Shown: positions 52,615-60,608 of the stretch, piece after piece
Layout of the letters: every line of letters starts with the position of its first letter
How positions within the stretch are numbered: position 1 is the stretch's first letter
Assembly: GCF_036636695.1 (NCBI RefSeq)
Contig: NZ_JAVWNW010000005.1
From: Anaerorhabdus sp036636695
GTDB taxonomy: Bacteria > Bacillota_I > Bacilli_A > Erysipelotrichales > Erysipelotrichaceae
Reading direction: 5' to 3' (one strand)
Length of the DNA: 64,000 nt
Position numbers and translations under genes: made by a program
Notes under the pieces: model-generated
The model's input: the letters and a program-made list of their open reading frames with translations, nothing else
What the model was told of the DNA's origin: nothing
Database searches by the model: none

Positions 52615-52890
52615 ATGAAATACGAAACAGTGACTTATCCACATGCAACATTAACAAAGAAAGTAGATTATGATTACTTTGCAGTTCCTGGTGATTTACC
52701 TTTTCCAACTGAACAATATGAGGTAGAATTCACTAGCGATGAGGGTGAAATTATCACGTGTGCATGTAGTGTGTTTGAGTATCATGTTCTCCATGAGGGT
52801 GATTGTGGAGAGCTTGTCGTTAATGATCACCAAATCATTCGATTTGCAGATAAAATTAAAGAACTGAAAGAAGACTCTAGTGCAGACTAG
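52615..52890 (+). CDS. Small conserved-looking protein after the permease
   Basis: A 91-residue protein. ATG 52615 has AAGGAGGTGAATAGT directly ahead and begins one base after the permease stop. It is acidic and beta-rich (YEVEFTSDEGEIITCACSVF, HEGDCGELVVNDHQIIRF). No family is recognised; position suggests cofunction with the permease. Confidence 0.68.
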   Translation: MKYETVTYPHATLTKKVDYDYFAVPGDLPFPTEQYEVEFTSDEGEIITCACSVFEYHVLHEGDCGELVVNDHQIIRFADKIKELKEDSSAD

Positions 52891-52896
52891 AGTTTT
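52874..52896 (+). terminator. Terminator after 52615 gene
   Basis: ACTCTAGT (52874-52881), GCAG loop, ACTAGAGT (52886-52893), TTT. The stop codon lies in the 3' arm. Confidence 0.75.
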
Positions 52897-52938
52897 CTCA
52901 TATTTAAGATAATGTTATACTTGTAACGAGGTATTATT

Positions 52939-53439
52939 ATGGAGACATGGGATGCATACGATGTACATTTTAATCGTTTAGATAAAACACTAATACGTGG
53001 TGAACCAATTCCAAGTGGTTATTTTCACGGAGTTTCAATTGTTGTAGTTCAACATGATGATGGAACATTTTTAATGATGCATAGAGATCCAAACAAAGAA
53101 ATTGATCCTAATCAATGGGAGCCTGGTGCCAGTGGAAGCCTTTTGAAAGGTGAAAGCTTTATTCAAGGAGCGTTTCGAGAACTTGAGGAAGAAACAGGTT
53201 TGATTGTAGATAACATGCAGTATATGCGTGATTATTGCTATCATGAATATCAAACACTATATAAAATCTATGCAACAATCTATCATGGTGATAAAGATAA
53301 AATAACTCTTCAGCAAGGTGAAACAGATGCTTATCGATGGATCAAGGCAGATGAATTATTTAAGCCTATTGATCAAGAAGAATATCTAATTATGTTTCCA
53401 GATGTGATTGAAGAATGTATAAGAAGGAGAGAGAAATAA
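52939..53439 (+). CDS. Nudix hydrolase
   Basis: A 166-residue protein with a Nudix box GSLLKGESFIQGAFRELEEE followed by TGL, fully conserving GX5EX7REXXEEXG. WEPGASGS ahead of it resembles IPP-isomerase-like members. Substrate unknown. Its stop overlaps the next start (TAATG). Confidence 0.88.
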   Translation: METWDAYDVHFNRLDKTLIRGEPIPSGYFHGVSIVVVQHDDGTFLMMHRDPNKEIDPNQWEPGASGSLLKGESFIQGAFRELEEETGLIVDNMQYMRDYCYHEYQTLYKIYATIYHGDKDKITLQQGETDAYRWIKADELFKPIDQEEYLIMFPDVIEECIRRREK

Positions 53440-53786
53440 TGGCAAAATTTGAAAGAGAATTTAAAGGTGATTTTGACAAATGTATCAATATCATAGAGGA
53501 AGAAGTTATTAGAAGAAGTTCATCTTCTTCATTAGAAGGAAAAACATTTTATTGTGTTGATGATGTAAAAGTTGGGGTATGTGTTTTTGAACGATATAGT
53601 ATGATTGGATCAAATCGTGTGAGTTTAAATGTTACACTTATAGGAAAAGAAAATGATTTATTTATATCTGCAATTTCTTCAGGTGGTAGTCAAGCGATAC
53701 TCTTTAAGATTAATACATTTGGCGAAGAAGCTTTTTTGTCAGAATTGGAAAATATCATCAAAGATTACATAGATGGACAAATATAA
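53439..53786 (+). CDS. DUF6054-like small protein
   Basis: A 115-residue protein, MAKFEREFKGDFDKCINIIE, with a serine run and an alpha/beta C-terminal half. The pattern matches a small family of unknown function in Bacillota. It is coupled to the Nudix gene. No motif suggests activity. Confidence 0.65.
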   Translation: MAKFEREFKGDFDKCINIIEEEVIRRSSSSSLEGKTFYCVDDVKVGVCVFERYSMIGSNRVSLNVTLIGKENDLFISAISSGGSQAILFKINTFGEEAFLSELENIIKDYIDGQI

Positions 53787-53816
53787 CGACTTATTATCAC
53801 TTTTGTACCAACTGTA

Positions 53817-53845
53817 TTGAGAATTGATATTGTTAAACATATAAT
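53817..53845 (+). promoter_or_regulatory. Strong promoter of the 193-nt RNA
   Basis: TTGAGA (53817-53822), 17-nt spacer, TATAAT (53840-53845). The expected start is near 53852. Confidence 0.8.
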
Positions 53846-53851
53846 CACAAC

Positions 53852-54044
53852 GAGCCTAAATGGAAATAATCCATGATGGTTCACTCTTGGACAGCCCTTC
53901 AAGAGGTGCCTGCTTATAATTAAAGGAGAATTCTAGTAGACTCTTTTGATTTCATTTACGCACAGTTTAGGATTCCCCTCCTAGTGTAAATGTGGTAAGC
54001 AGGCTTAAATAAGTTTGTGATTGACGAAAGATTTATTTCGTTTT
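53852..54044 (+). ncRNA. Structured ~190-nt RNA, 6S-like candidate
   Basis: Bounded by a strong promoter and a T-tailed hairpin (ACGAAA 54024/TTTCGT 54036). Internal helices: CACTCTTG/CAAGAGGTG (53882-53908), GCCTGCTTA/TAAGCAGGC (53908-53916 with 53996-54004), CATTTAC/GTAAATG (53953-53992) and TAGGA/TCCTA. The ends can pair (AACGA, TAAAT with ATTTA, TCGTT). Length and a closed stem with inner loops suit 6S RNA, but no signature was verified. No ORF of note. Confidence 0.45.
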
Positions 54045-54059
54045 AAAATACTCATAACA

Positions 54060-54299
54060 GCGATGATAAGAAAAGAACTTAAAAGAAGGGTTAAAGAAAG
54101 GCTCTGGTTGATGTGAAGAGCTACTACCTTTTAAGAGATACATCTAGGAGCTTCTATATTGAATAAAATAGATATGGACGTGAGTACACGTTATAGTACA
54201 AGGGTATGATAGTACTCGATGAGGCAAACAATGAGAATTGTTTGTGAACTTAGGTGGTAACACGTTGATTAGACGTCCTTTGAATAAGGACGTTTTTAT
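54060..54299 (+). promoter_or_regulatory. T-box leader, probably Tyr-specific
   Basis: Stem I has CTTAAAAG/CTTTTAAG and the GGTTGATG distal loop. The T-box sequence GGTGGTAACACG (54253-54264) is followed by terminator ACGTCCTT/AAGGACGT (54273-54293) and T tail. Specifier-loop sequence AGATACATC suggests UAC (Tyr, 54139-54141), and T-box UGGU suits tRNA with A73. Uncharged tRNA would favour antitermination and transporter synthesis. Confidence 0.78.
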
Positions 54300-54319
54300 T
54301 TTGTTAAGGGGGAGAAATT

Positions 54320-55627
54320 ATGACAGAAACAAAATTTACATCGAAAGTTGGTTTCGTTTTAGCATCTGTTGGTTCAGCTGTAGGAATGGGGAATATTTGG
54401 CTTTTTCCATACCGTGTTGGACAATACGGAGGAGCTGCATTTTTAATTCCATATCTTATCTTTATTTTCATTTTTGGTAAAGTAGGATTATCAGGTGAAT
54501 TTGCGTTAGGGCGTTGGAGTGGTACTGGACCTATTGGTTCATACGAAAAGGCTTTTAAAACAAGAAATAAAAAATATGGTGGTAAGATAGGTCTATTACC
54601 ACTACTAGGTTCTCTAGGTATTGCGATTGGTTATGCAATTATTGTAGGTTGGGTATTGCGTTATTTAGTAGGTTCATTTACAGGAGGAATATTTCAATCA
54701 ACATCAGAAGTATACTTTCAACAAATAACACAACCATTTTCAAGTATTCCCTGGCATGTAATTGTCCTAATTGTAGTAGGTATTGCGTTGTCTTCAGGTA
54801 TTATTAAAGGAATTGAAAAGATTAGTAAATTTATGATGCCTGCATTCTTTGTCTTATTTTTATGTCTTGCGGTTTGGGTCGCTTTTTTGCCAGGAGCAAG
54901 CGAAGGCTATAAATATTTATTCATCCCAAAATGGGAATTTCTATTGAATCCAATGACATGGGTTATGGCGATGGGTCAAGCTTTCTTTTCACTATCAATC
55001 ACTGGTTCAGGAATGGTCATTTACGGTAGTTACTTAAGTAAAAAAGAGGATGTAGTAAAGTTATCACAATATACAGCATTATTTGATACATTAGCTGCGT
55101 TATTGTCCAGCTTAGTTATTATTCCAGCAATTTTTGCATTTAATATGAGTCCTTCTGCTGGGCCATCTTTGATGTTTAAGACAATGCCACTTATATTTTC
55201 AAAGATGCCATTTGGAACATTTTTCTCGATTTTATTTTTTGTCAGTGTGTTCTTTGCGGGAATCACTTCATTAATCAACATGTTAGAAGCTGTAACAGAA
55301 GCATCTACTTCACGACTAAATAAATCAAGGGTTATGTCAATCGTTGGGATTATTGTTATTACATTTTTAGTAGGTGTATTCTTAGAATATGAACCATATA
55401 TGGGGCAATGGATGGATATGATTACTATTTACATTGTACCTATTGGAGCGGTATTGGGAGCTGTTACAATCTATTGGATTATTCCTAAGGAAACAATCAT
55501 GGAACAACTTAATTTAGCAACCAAAAAGCCACATAAAAAGTCGCTATATTTGTTTGCACGTTATGGATATGTGGTGCTTGCGGGTGTTGTGTTAGTATTG
55601 GGAATACTTCTTGGCGGTATTGGATAA
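54320..55627 (+). CDS. SNF-family sodium-dependent amino-acid transporter
   Basis: A 435-residue NSS-family transporter with about 11-12 helices. SVGSAVGMGNIWLFPYRVGQ is the sodium-site TM1 motif, followed by FGKVGLSGEFALGR. GGGAG precedes ATG, directly after the T-box. The likely substrate is tyrosine, from the presumed specifier and the aromatic genes downstream; tryptophan is possible. Confidence 0.85.
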   Translation: MTETKFTSKVGFVLASVGSAVGMGNIWLFPYRVGQYGGAAFLIPYLIFIFIFGKVGLSGEFALGRWSGTGPIGSYEKAFKTRNKKYGGKIGLLPLLGSLGIAIGYAIIVGWVLRYLVGSFTGGIFQSTSEVYFQQITQPFSSIPWHVIVLIVVGIALSSGIIKGIEKISKFMMPAFFVLFLCLAVWVAFLPGASEGYKYLFIPKWEFLLNPMTWVMAMGQAFFSLSITGSGMVIYGSYLSKKEDVVKLSQYTALFDTLAALLSSLVIIPAIFAFNMSPSAGPSLMFKTMPLIFSKMPFGTFFSILFFVSVFFAGITSLINMLEAVTEASTSRLNKSRVMSIVGIIVITFLVGVFLEYEPYMGQWMDMITIYIVPIGAVLGAVTIYWIIPKETIMEQLNLATKKPHKKSLYLFARYGYVVLAGVVLVLGILLGGIG

Positions 55628-55708
55628 TAGCGCTACAATTCTTCGAAAAAAGATGGTATACTAAAATTAATCACAGAGGTATTCTTTGTGATGGGAAGGG
55701 GTAGTACT

Positions 55709-56146
55709 ATGGCAGAAACGAAAGAAGTAAAAAAAGCAAAAACAACAAAAAAAGAAACTGTAAAGAAAGAAACTGTTAAAAAAGAAGCAACAAAAAAAGC
55801 AGTTGCCAAAAAGACACCTGCAAAAAAACCAGTAGCAAAGAAAGAAACAACAAAAAAAGAAAAAGTAACGAAGAAATCAATGCAAGAATATGTTGATGTA
55901 ATCAACTGGAAAAAATGGGAAGCTCATCACATGGATTGGTTGTATATTGAAATCAATGCGGGTGACTTGTTATTGGAACTTGAATCAGGTGTTGATAACA
56001 TTAAAACATGTTCAGAAGCTATTATTGATTGTATGCTAGAAGGGGATGCATTTATTGTAGAACCTACAAAGAAAGCAGATAATACGTTAACTGTTCGCTA
56101 TTATTGTGATAACTTAAGTCCGGAAAGAAAGAAATATTCAGAATAA
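55709..56146 (+). CDS. Lysine-rich (histone-like tail) protein
   Basis: A 145-residue protein. Residues 1-55 are Lys/Thr/Ala repeats (KKETVKKETVKKEATKKA, KKTPAKKPVAKK), like histone H1 tails. The C-terminal ~90 residues form an acidic folded part (NWKKWEAHHMDWLYIEINAG). The tail may bind DNA or RNA. The ATG with GGAAGGGG is preferred over a GTG seven codons earlier. Function unknown. Confidence 0.65.
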   Translation: MAETKEVKKAKTTKKETVKKETVKKEATKKAVAKKTPAKKPVAKKETTKKEKVTKKSMQEYVDVINWKKWEAHHMDWLYIEINAGDLLLELESGVDNIKTCSEAIIDCMLEGDAFIVEPTKKADNTLTVRYYCDNLSPERKKYSE

Positions 56147-56152
56147 AACTAG

Positions 56153-56176
56153 AAAGTCGCTTATGCGACTTTTATT
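56153..56176. terminator. Bidirectional terminator
   Basis: AAAGTCGC (56153-56160), TTAT loop, GCGACTTT (56165-56172). It includes the stop of the convergent minus-strand gene, with T-rich flanks both ways. Confidence 0.75.
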
Positions 56177-56733
56177 TTGAGGAATGTAATTAAAATAACT
56201 GTTACACTGCAATAGATTACCTCAGTTAAACCATTAATACTTCCATAGATCATGAAAATAACAAAGCATAAACCAAACATACATAGATAAATATTTAAAA
56301 TAACCCTAAAGAGACGGGGTTTTATTATATAAGCTTGGATATAAATTTGTAGTAAAGCATAATTATAAAGAATAAAAGCTAGATAACCAGAAACAACATG
56401 AAGAAAACCTAATAAACTATCACCTTTAGGATAAGGAATTACCGTTGAAATAAATAAAATGATAAAGGTAATTGGTAAAATAGATACAGACTTAATTTTC
56501 AATGTTGTATAAATTGAATAAAGCAAACCAAAATGCGTAATAATTGAAACAATTGCCCAAATAGTAAAACTAACTTTGGTAGCAGGTTGATTAGCAAGGT
56601 ACGTAAAATTTTGTAAAGTTAAACTAGTAAGTGTACCTAAATAAAGGGTAAGCAAAGGTACAATAAAAAAGCCACTTAAAAGAAGTAGTGTAGAAAAAAT
56701 CTTATTTTGTTTTCGCTCATTTGATTTTTGCAT
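56161..56733 (-). CDS. Six-helix membrane protein, apparent leaderless mRNA
   Basis: About 190 residues starting MQKSNERKQNKIF, with about six hydrophobic segments (LLLLSGFFIVPLLTLYLG, IWAIVSIITHFGLLYSIY, ILPITFIILFISTVI and others). No Shine-Dalgarno precedes ATG; it lies 6 nt after a minus-strand TGTTACAAT extended -10. A longer upstream frame is possible but would cross the divergent promoter. No family recognised. Confidence 0.6.
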   Translation of the reverse strand: MQKSNERKQNKIFSTLLLLSGFFIVPLLTLYLGTLTSLTLQNFTYLANQPATKVSFTIWAIVSIITHFGLLYSIYTTLKIKSVSILPITFIILFISTVIPYPKGDSLLGFLHVVSGYLAFILYNYALLQIYIQAYIIKPRLFRVILNIYLCMFGLCFVIFMIYGSINGLTEVIYCSVTVILITFLKIKVA

Positions 56734-56750
56734 GCTACAATTGTAACATG
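56731..56750. promoter_or_regulatory. Palindromic overlapping divergent promoters
   Basis: A near-perfect 20-bp palindrome, CATGCTACAATTGTAACATG. It holds TGCTACAAT on plus (toward pheA) and TGTTACAAT on minus (toward the membrane protein). The two -10 boxes overlap by two bases, so use should be mutually exclusive. Confidence 0.6.
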
Positions 56751-56775
56751 AATGTCGATTTTGGGAGGAATGAAT

Positions 56776-57609
56776 ATGGAGAAAATTATTGTAGGATACC
56801 AAGGTGAACATGGTACTTTTAGTGAAATTGCAGTCCATCATTATTATGCAAATGAGCAATTTGAAGCTAGAAATTATACAAACTTCATTGATATACTAAA
56901 TGACCTAGAAAGCGGTAAAATTGATACTGCATTATTACCCGTTGAAAATAGTACAACAGGAATTATCTATCGTACCTATGATTTATTAAAAGATCGGGAT
57001 GTTTTTGCGATTGGAGAAATAAATGTTAGAATCATGGAAAATTTAATTGGAATTCCAGGTTCTTCAATAACAATGATTGAAGAAGTTTATAGTCATCCGG
57101 AAGCTTTAAGTCAATGCCAAGGTTTTTTTCTAAAATATCCGAATATGAAGGCAATTCCTTATCAAGATACAGCAAAAAGCGTAGAGTTTATCAAAACATG
57201 TAATGACCCTAAGAAGGGAGCACTTGCAAGTTATTTAGCAGCTGAATATTATGGTTGTCCAATTCTTGAAAAGAATGTGAATGATAATGAATTAAATACC
57301 ACACGGTTTTTATGTGTTTGTAAAGGACAACGTATTGTTGAGCATGCGAATAAGATTAGTATGTATTTTGTTGTTAATCATCAACCAGGAACTTTATATG
57401 AAGTGATAAAAATATTCGCAGAAAACCACATCAATATGTTAAAATTAGAGTCTAGACCACTAAAGGGACGTTTATTTGAATATTGTTTCTACATTGATTT
57501 TGATGGAAGTTTAGAAAATCCAGTTGTACAAGAAGCAATGAATCAAGTAAAAAATCTCTGTGTTGAAATGAAATGTCTAGGATCTTATTGCAAGGCAACG
57601 GAGGAATAA
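56776..57609 (+). CDS. pheA: Prephenate dehydratase
   Basis: A 277-residue protein converting prephenate to phenylpyruvate. GYQGEHGTFSEIAVHHYY at the N-terminus, ALLPVENSTTGII, the NTTRFLCV catalytic TRF motif (about 174), and a C-terminal ACT domain with GTLYEVIKIFAENHINMLKL, then ESRP, where phenylalanine inhibits. GGGAGG lies 7 nt before ATG 56776. The lipoprotein follows after one base. Confidence 0.93.
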   Translation: MEKIIVGYQGEHGTFSEIAVHHYYANEQFEARNYTNFIDILNDLESGKIDTALLPVENSTTGIIYRTYDLLKDRDVFAIGEINVRIMENLIGIPGSSITMIEEVYSHPEALSQCQGFFLKYPNMKAIPYQDTAKSVEFIKTCNDPKKGALASYLAAEYYGCPILEKNVNDNELNTTRFLCVCKGQRIVEHANKISMYFVVNHQPGTLYEVIKIFAENHINMLKLESRPLKGRLFEYCFYIDFDGSLENPVVQEAMNQVKNLCVEMKCLGSYCKATEE

Positions 57610-57610
57610 T

Positions 57611-58246
57611 ATGAAAAAATTATTATGTTTATGTTTAGCATTAGTACTAGCTGGATGCACAACAGCACCAACAACACCATCAGCAACGCCTACACAATCA
57701 AGTGAAGCAAATAAACCGGGTTGTGATATATCGGTAGAATGTGATGTTGAAGGTGAGAAAGCCGATATGAGTGCATATCAAGATTTCATGGATACTGATC
57801 ATGTATTTAAAGAAATTACAATGGCACAAGCTAATGAGTTATTAGAAAGTAATAAAACATTTGTACTATATTATGGATTTTCTACATGTCCATGGTGTAT
57901 CGAAGTATTACCAATCTTAAATGATGTCGCAAAAGAAAATGGTATGAGCATTGAATATGTAAATGTTAGACCAGAAGGCACAGATTCAACAAATGATATT
58001 CGTGTAGATACTAATCCGGATTATGTAAAACTTGTAGAACTTACAAGTGAGTACCTATCAGAAAATGATGAAGGGGCTAAACGTCTTTATGTACCTTTTG
58101 TTTTCTTTGTGAAAGATGGTCAAATTGTTGCGACACATGAAGCGACTTTTGATGAACATGATGCACATGAACGTAAAATGACAGAAGATGAAGTAAGTCG
58201 TCTAACTGCGATTTATGAAGAAGGATTCGCAAATTTGAAAAAATAG
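57611..58246 (+). CDS. Thioredoxin-like lipoprotein
   Basis: A 211-residue protein. Lipobox LVLAGC (Cys about 16), a Thr/Pro linker, then a thioredoxin fold with CPWC redox site (about 95, FSTCPWCIEVLPIL) and YVPFVFF for the cis-Pro region. It acts outside the membrane on thiol-disulfide exchange. It starts one nt after pheA, so the two are likely cotranscribed, an odd pairing. Confidence 0.85.
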   Translation: MKKLLCLCLALVLAGCTTAPTTPSATPTQSSEANKPGCDISVECDVEGEKADMSAYQDFMDTDHVFKEITMAQANELLESNKTFVLYYGFSTCPWCIEVLPILNDVAKENGMSIEYVNVRPEGTDSTNDIRVDTNPDYVKLVELTSEYLSENDEGAKRLYVPFVFFVKDGQIVATHEATFDEHDAHERKMTEDEVSRLTAIYEEGFANLKK

Positions 58247-58267
58247 TTGAAAATTTTCAGAAAACTA

Positions 58268-58295
58268 TTGTAAAAAAATGCGCATGTGATAAAAT
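58268..58295 (+). promoter_or_regulatory. Promoter of the aro operon
   Basis: TTGTAA (58268-58273), 16-nt spacer, extended TGATAAAAT (-10 at 58290-58295). Transcription should start near 58302, ahead of the leader peptide. Confidence 0.65.
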
Positions 58296-58318
58296 ATCAC
58301 TATATTTGAGGTACAAGT

Positions 58319-58366
58319 ATGAAAAACGTTGATTTATTGAAAGGGTTCTTTTATTACTTTAGATAG
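58319..58366 (+). CDS. Aromatic leader peptide FFYYF
   Basis: GAGG (58308) precedes ATG of a 15-codon ORF, MKNVDLLKGFFYYFR. Five aromatic codons in a row (Phe, Phe, Tyr, Tyr, Phe) are the signature of an attenuation leader peptide. Ribosome stalling here would report scarcity of charged tRNA-Phe or tRNA-Tyr. The attenuator hairpins begin 15 nt after its stop. Confidence 0.85.
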   Translation: MKNVDLLKGFFYYFR

Positions 58367-58380
58367 TTGGGTGATGTCAG

Positions 58381-58467
58381 TAGATATTGCCCATTTCGTG
58401 TGATTAGGCGATATCTATGGTAAATATACAGTATAAACCATATAGATTGCCTATATGGTTTTTCTTT
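58381..58467 (+). promoter_or_regulatory. Transcription attenuator of the aro operon
   Basis: Three competing structures: TAGATATTGCC (58381-58391) with GGCGATATCTA (58407-58417); the latter plus TATGG (58406-58420) with CCATATAGATTGCCT (58438-58452), about 13 bp with bulges (antiterminator); and terminator AAACCATATAG (58435-58445) with CTATATGGTTT (58451-58461), T-rich tail. Ribosome stalling at FFYYF should shift the balance. Confidence 0.82.
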
Positions 58468-58491
58468 ATGTCCAGAAAGGTGGAGTTGAAA

Positions 58492-59499
58492 GTGAAGTTG
58501 CAGTGTAATCTTAATGAGAGAAGTTATGATATCGTCATTGAAAGAGGTATTTTGCAGTCATTGAATAAAGTTCTTGACTGTAATCGCAGGTATTTTGTAA
58601 TAACAGATGAAGGAGTACCAAAACAACATGTGAATAAAGTTCTTGAACAATGTCCTAAAGCAAAAGTGTTCACAATACCACAAGGAGAATCATCTAAATG
58701 TTTTACATGGTATGAAGCATGTTTAAAAGAAATGTTGAATCAACATTACACACGTAATGATTGTGTTATAGCACTTGGTGGTGGTGTAGTTGGCGATTTG
58801 GCAGGATTTGTCGCTGCAAGCTATATGCGAGGAATTAGTTTCATTAATATTCCAACAACTACTCTTTCACAAATTGATAGTAGCATTGGTGGAAAAGTTG
58901 GAATTGATGTGGAAGGAACTAAAAATTGTGTCGGAGCTTTTTGGCAACCACAACTTGTACTCATTGATCCCAATGTTCTAAAAACTCTCTCAACAAGACA
59001 TCTCTATAATGGATTGATTGAAGCATTGAAGGCAGGTCTAATCGCTGACAAAGAACTTTTTGAAATTTTTGAAACGAAAGACATTTTAGAAAATATCGAT
59101 GAAATTATTCTGCGAGCACTTGAAGTGAAACGTAAAGTTGTAGAAGAAGATGAAAAAGAAATGGGAATTCGAAAAATATTGAACTTTGGACATACCATTG
59201 GACATGGTTATGAAAGTGCAACAAACTTTAGTCAATATTATCATGGTGAGTGTGTAGGTTTGGGTATGCTTGCGATATTAGAAGATGAAGCATTAAAAAA
59301 ACGTACACGTCTCATTCTTGAAAAAATGAATTGCCCAACAACAATTGAATGTGATAGAGAAAGTGTATATCACTATGTACTACAAGATAAGAAATCAAAT
59401 GGAGAAACTATTACTATTGTTCAAGTTAATGAACTAGGACATGCGGAATTAAATGAAAAATCATTTAGTGATTTAGAAAGGTTGATTAAAACTTTATGA
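58492..59499 (+). CDS. aroB: 3-Dehydroquinate synthase
   Basis: A 335-residue enzyme making dehydroquinate from DAHP with NAD. ALGGGVVGDLAGFVAASYMRG, TTLSQIDSSIGGKVGIDVEG, KAGLIADKELF and FGHTIGHGYE carry NAD and metal ligands. GTG 58492 follows GGTGGAG with 6-nt spacing; an in-frame ATG at 58468 lies at the terminator tail. First structural gene of the aro operon. Confidence 0.93.
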   Translation: MKLQCNLNERSYDIVIERGILQSLNKVLDCNRRYFVITDEGVPKQHVNKVLEQCPKAKVFTIPQGESSKCFTWYEACLKEMLNQHYTRNDCVIALGGGVVGDLAGFVAASYMRGISFINIPTTTLSQIDSSIGGKVGIDVEGTKNCVGAFWQPQLVLIDPNVLKTLSTRHLYNGLIEALKAGLIADKELFEIFETKDILENIDEIILRALEVKRKVVEEDEKEMGIRKILNFGHTIGHGYESATNFSQYYHGECVGLGMLAILEDEALKKRTRLILEKMNCPTTIECDRESVYHYVLQDKKSNGETITIVQVNELGHAELNEKSFSDLERLIKTL

Positions 59500-60608
59500 A
59501 AAATACAATTGGAAATAATTTATGTATCACCCTTTTTGGAGAATCACATGGCGAAATGATAGGCGTAGTTGTTGATGGATTGCCAGCAGGTATTGAAATC
59601 AATCAAGAATTATTGGAACATCAAATGCGCTTGCGTAAAGCGGAAGGTACAATTTCAACAGGACGTCGTGAAGATGATTTAGTTCGCTTTGTCAGTGGTG
59701 TATTTGAAGGGAAAACAACGGGTATGCCATGTTGCATGGTGATTGAAAATAAAGATCAACATTCAAAGGATTATTCAAAAACTAAAGATATCGCAAGACC
59801 TTCGCATGTAGACTATGTCGCAGATGTGAAATATGCAGGATATCAAGACTATCGTGGTGGTGGTCATTTCTCAGGAAGACTTACCGCTCCCTTAGTTGCG
59901 GCAGGTGCACTTGCGATTCAACTATTAAATCAAAAGGGAATCTTTTTGGGAACACATGTTAAACAATTACATACTGTCATTGATGATGATTTTGCAGAAG
60001 ATGAAAAAGTATTGCTTAAACAATTAACAGAAATTAATGGAAAGAAGTTTGCGTTAATTAATAATGAAGTTGAAAGTGACATGATTATGGCGATAGAAAA
60101 CGCTAGAATGAATTTAGATGCAGTTGGGGGAATTCTTGAAACAGCTATTCTTAACTTTCCAGTTGGGATTGGTGAACCTACATTCGATTCAATTGAAAGT
60201 AAATTAAGCCATGCCTTATTTAGTATTGGTGCAGTAAAAGGTGTTGAATTTGGATTAGGATTTGGCTTTGCAGATAAATATGCTTCAGAAGTTAATGATC
60301 AACTGAAAATTAAAGATGGAAGAATTGTCACAACTACCAATAACAACGGTGGAATCAATGGAGGAATATCAAATGGTATGCCAATACGATTTAAGACGGT
60401 TGTGAAACCAACACCATCCATTGCACAAAAACAACATTCTGTAAACTTTAAAACAATGGAAGATACAGATTTAGAAATAGTAGGAAGACATGATCCAGCA
60501 ATTATTCATCGTGCTAGAGTAGTGGTTGATAGTATGGTTGCCTTAACACTAGTTGATTGTTTAATGGATACATATGGGCGAAACTATTTTATGGGAGACA
60601 AAAAATGA
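59496..60608 (+). CDS. aroC: Chorismate synthase
   Basis: A 370-residue enzyme. ITLFGESHGEMIGVVVDGLP at the N-terminus, TGRREDD, RPSHVDYVADVKYAG, DYRGGGHFSGRLTAP and HDPAIIHRARVV are diagnostic FMN and substrate motifs. It performs the last step to chorismate. ATGA overlap with aroB and with the next gene indicates tight coupling. Confidence 0.95.
   Translation: MKNTIGNNLCITLFGESHGEMIGVVVDGLPAGIEINQELLEHQMRLRKAEGTISTGRREDDLVRFVSGVFEGKTTGMPCCMVIENKDQHSKDYSKTKDIARPSHVDYVADVKYAGYQDYRGGGHFSGRLTAPLVAAGALAIQLLNQKGIFLGTHVKQLHTVIDDDFAEDEKVLLKQLTEINGKKFALINNEVESDMIMAIENARMNLDAVGGILETAILNFPVGIGEPTFDSIESKLSHALFSIGAVKGVEFGLGFGFADKYASEVNDQLKIKDGRIVTTTNNNGGINGGISNGMPIRFKTVVKPTPSIAQKQHSVNFKTMEDTDLEIVGRHDPAIIHRARVVVDSMVALTLVDCLMDTYGRNYFMGDKK

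Noticed and set aside
53898..53912. Lysine riboswitch (AAGAGGTGC string)
   Set aside because: The remaining conserved blocks of the lysine element are missing and the context is aromatic metabolism.
53955..53980. c-di-GMP riboswitch (ACGCACAG string)
   Set aside because: Only the short string matches; the GCAAAGCC half and the overall fold are absent.
55633..55905. Minus-strand 90-codon ORF rich in Phe and Thr
   Set aside because: It mirrors the lysine-rich repeat tail on the plus strand, which produces open antisense frames by composition.
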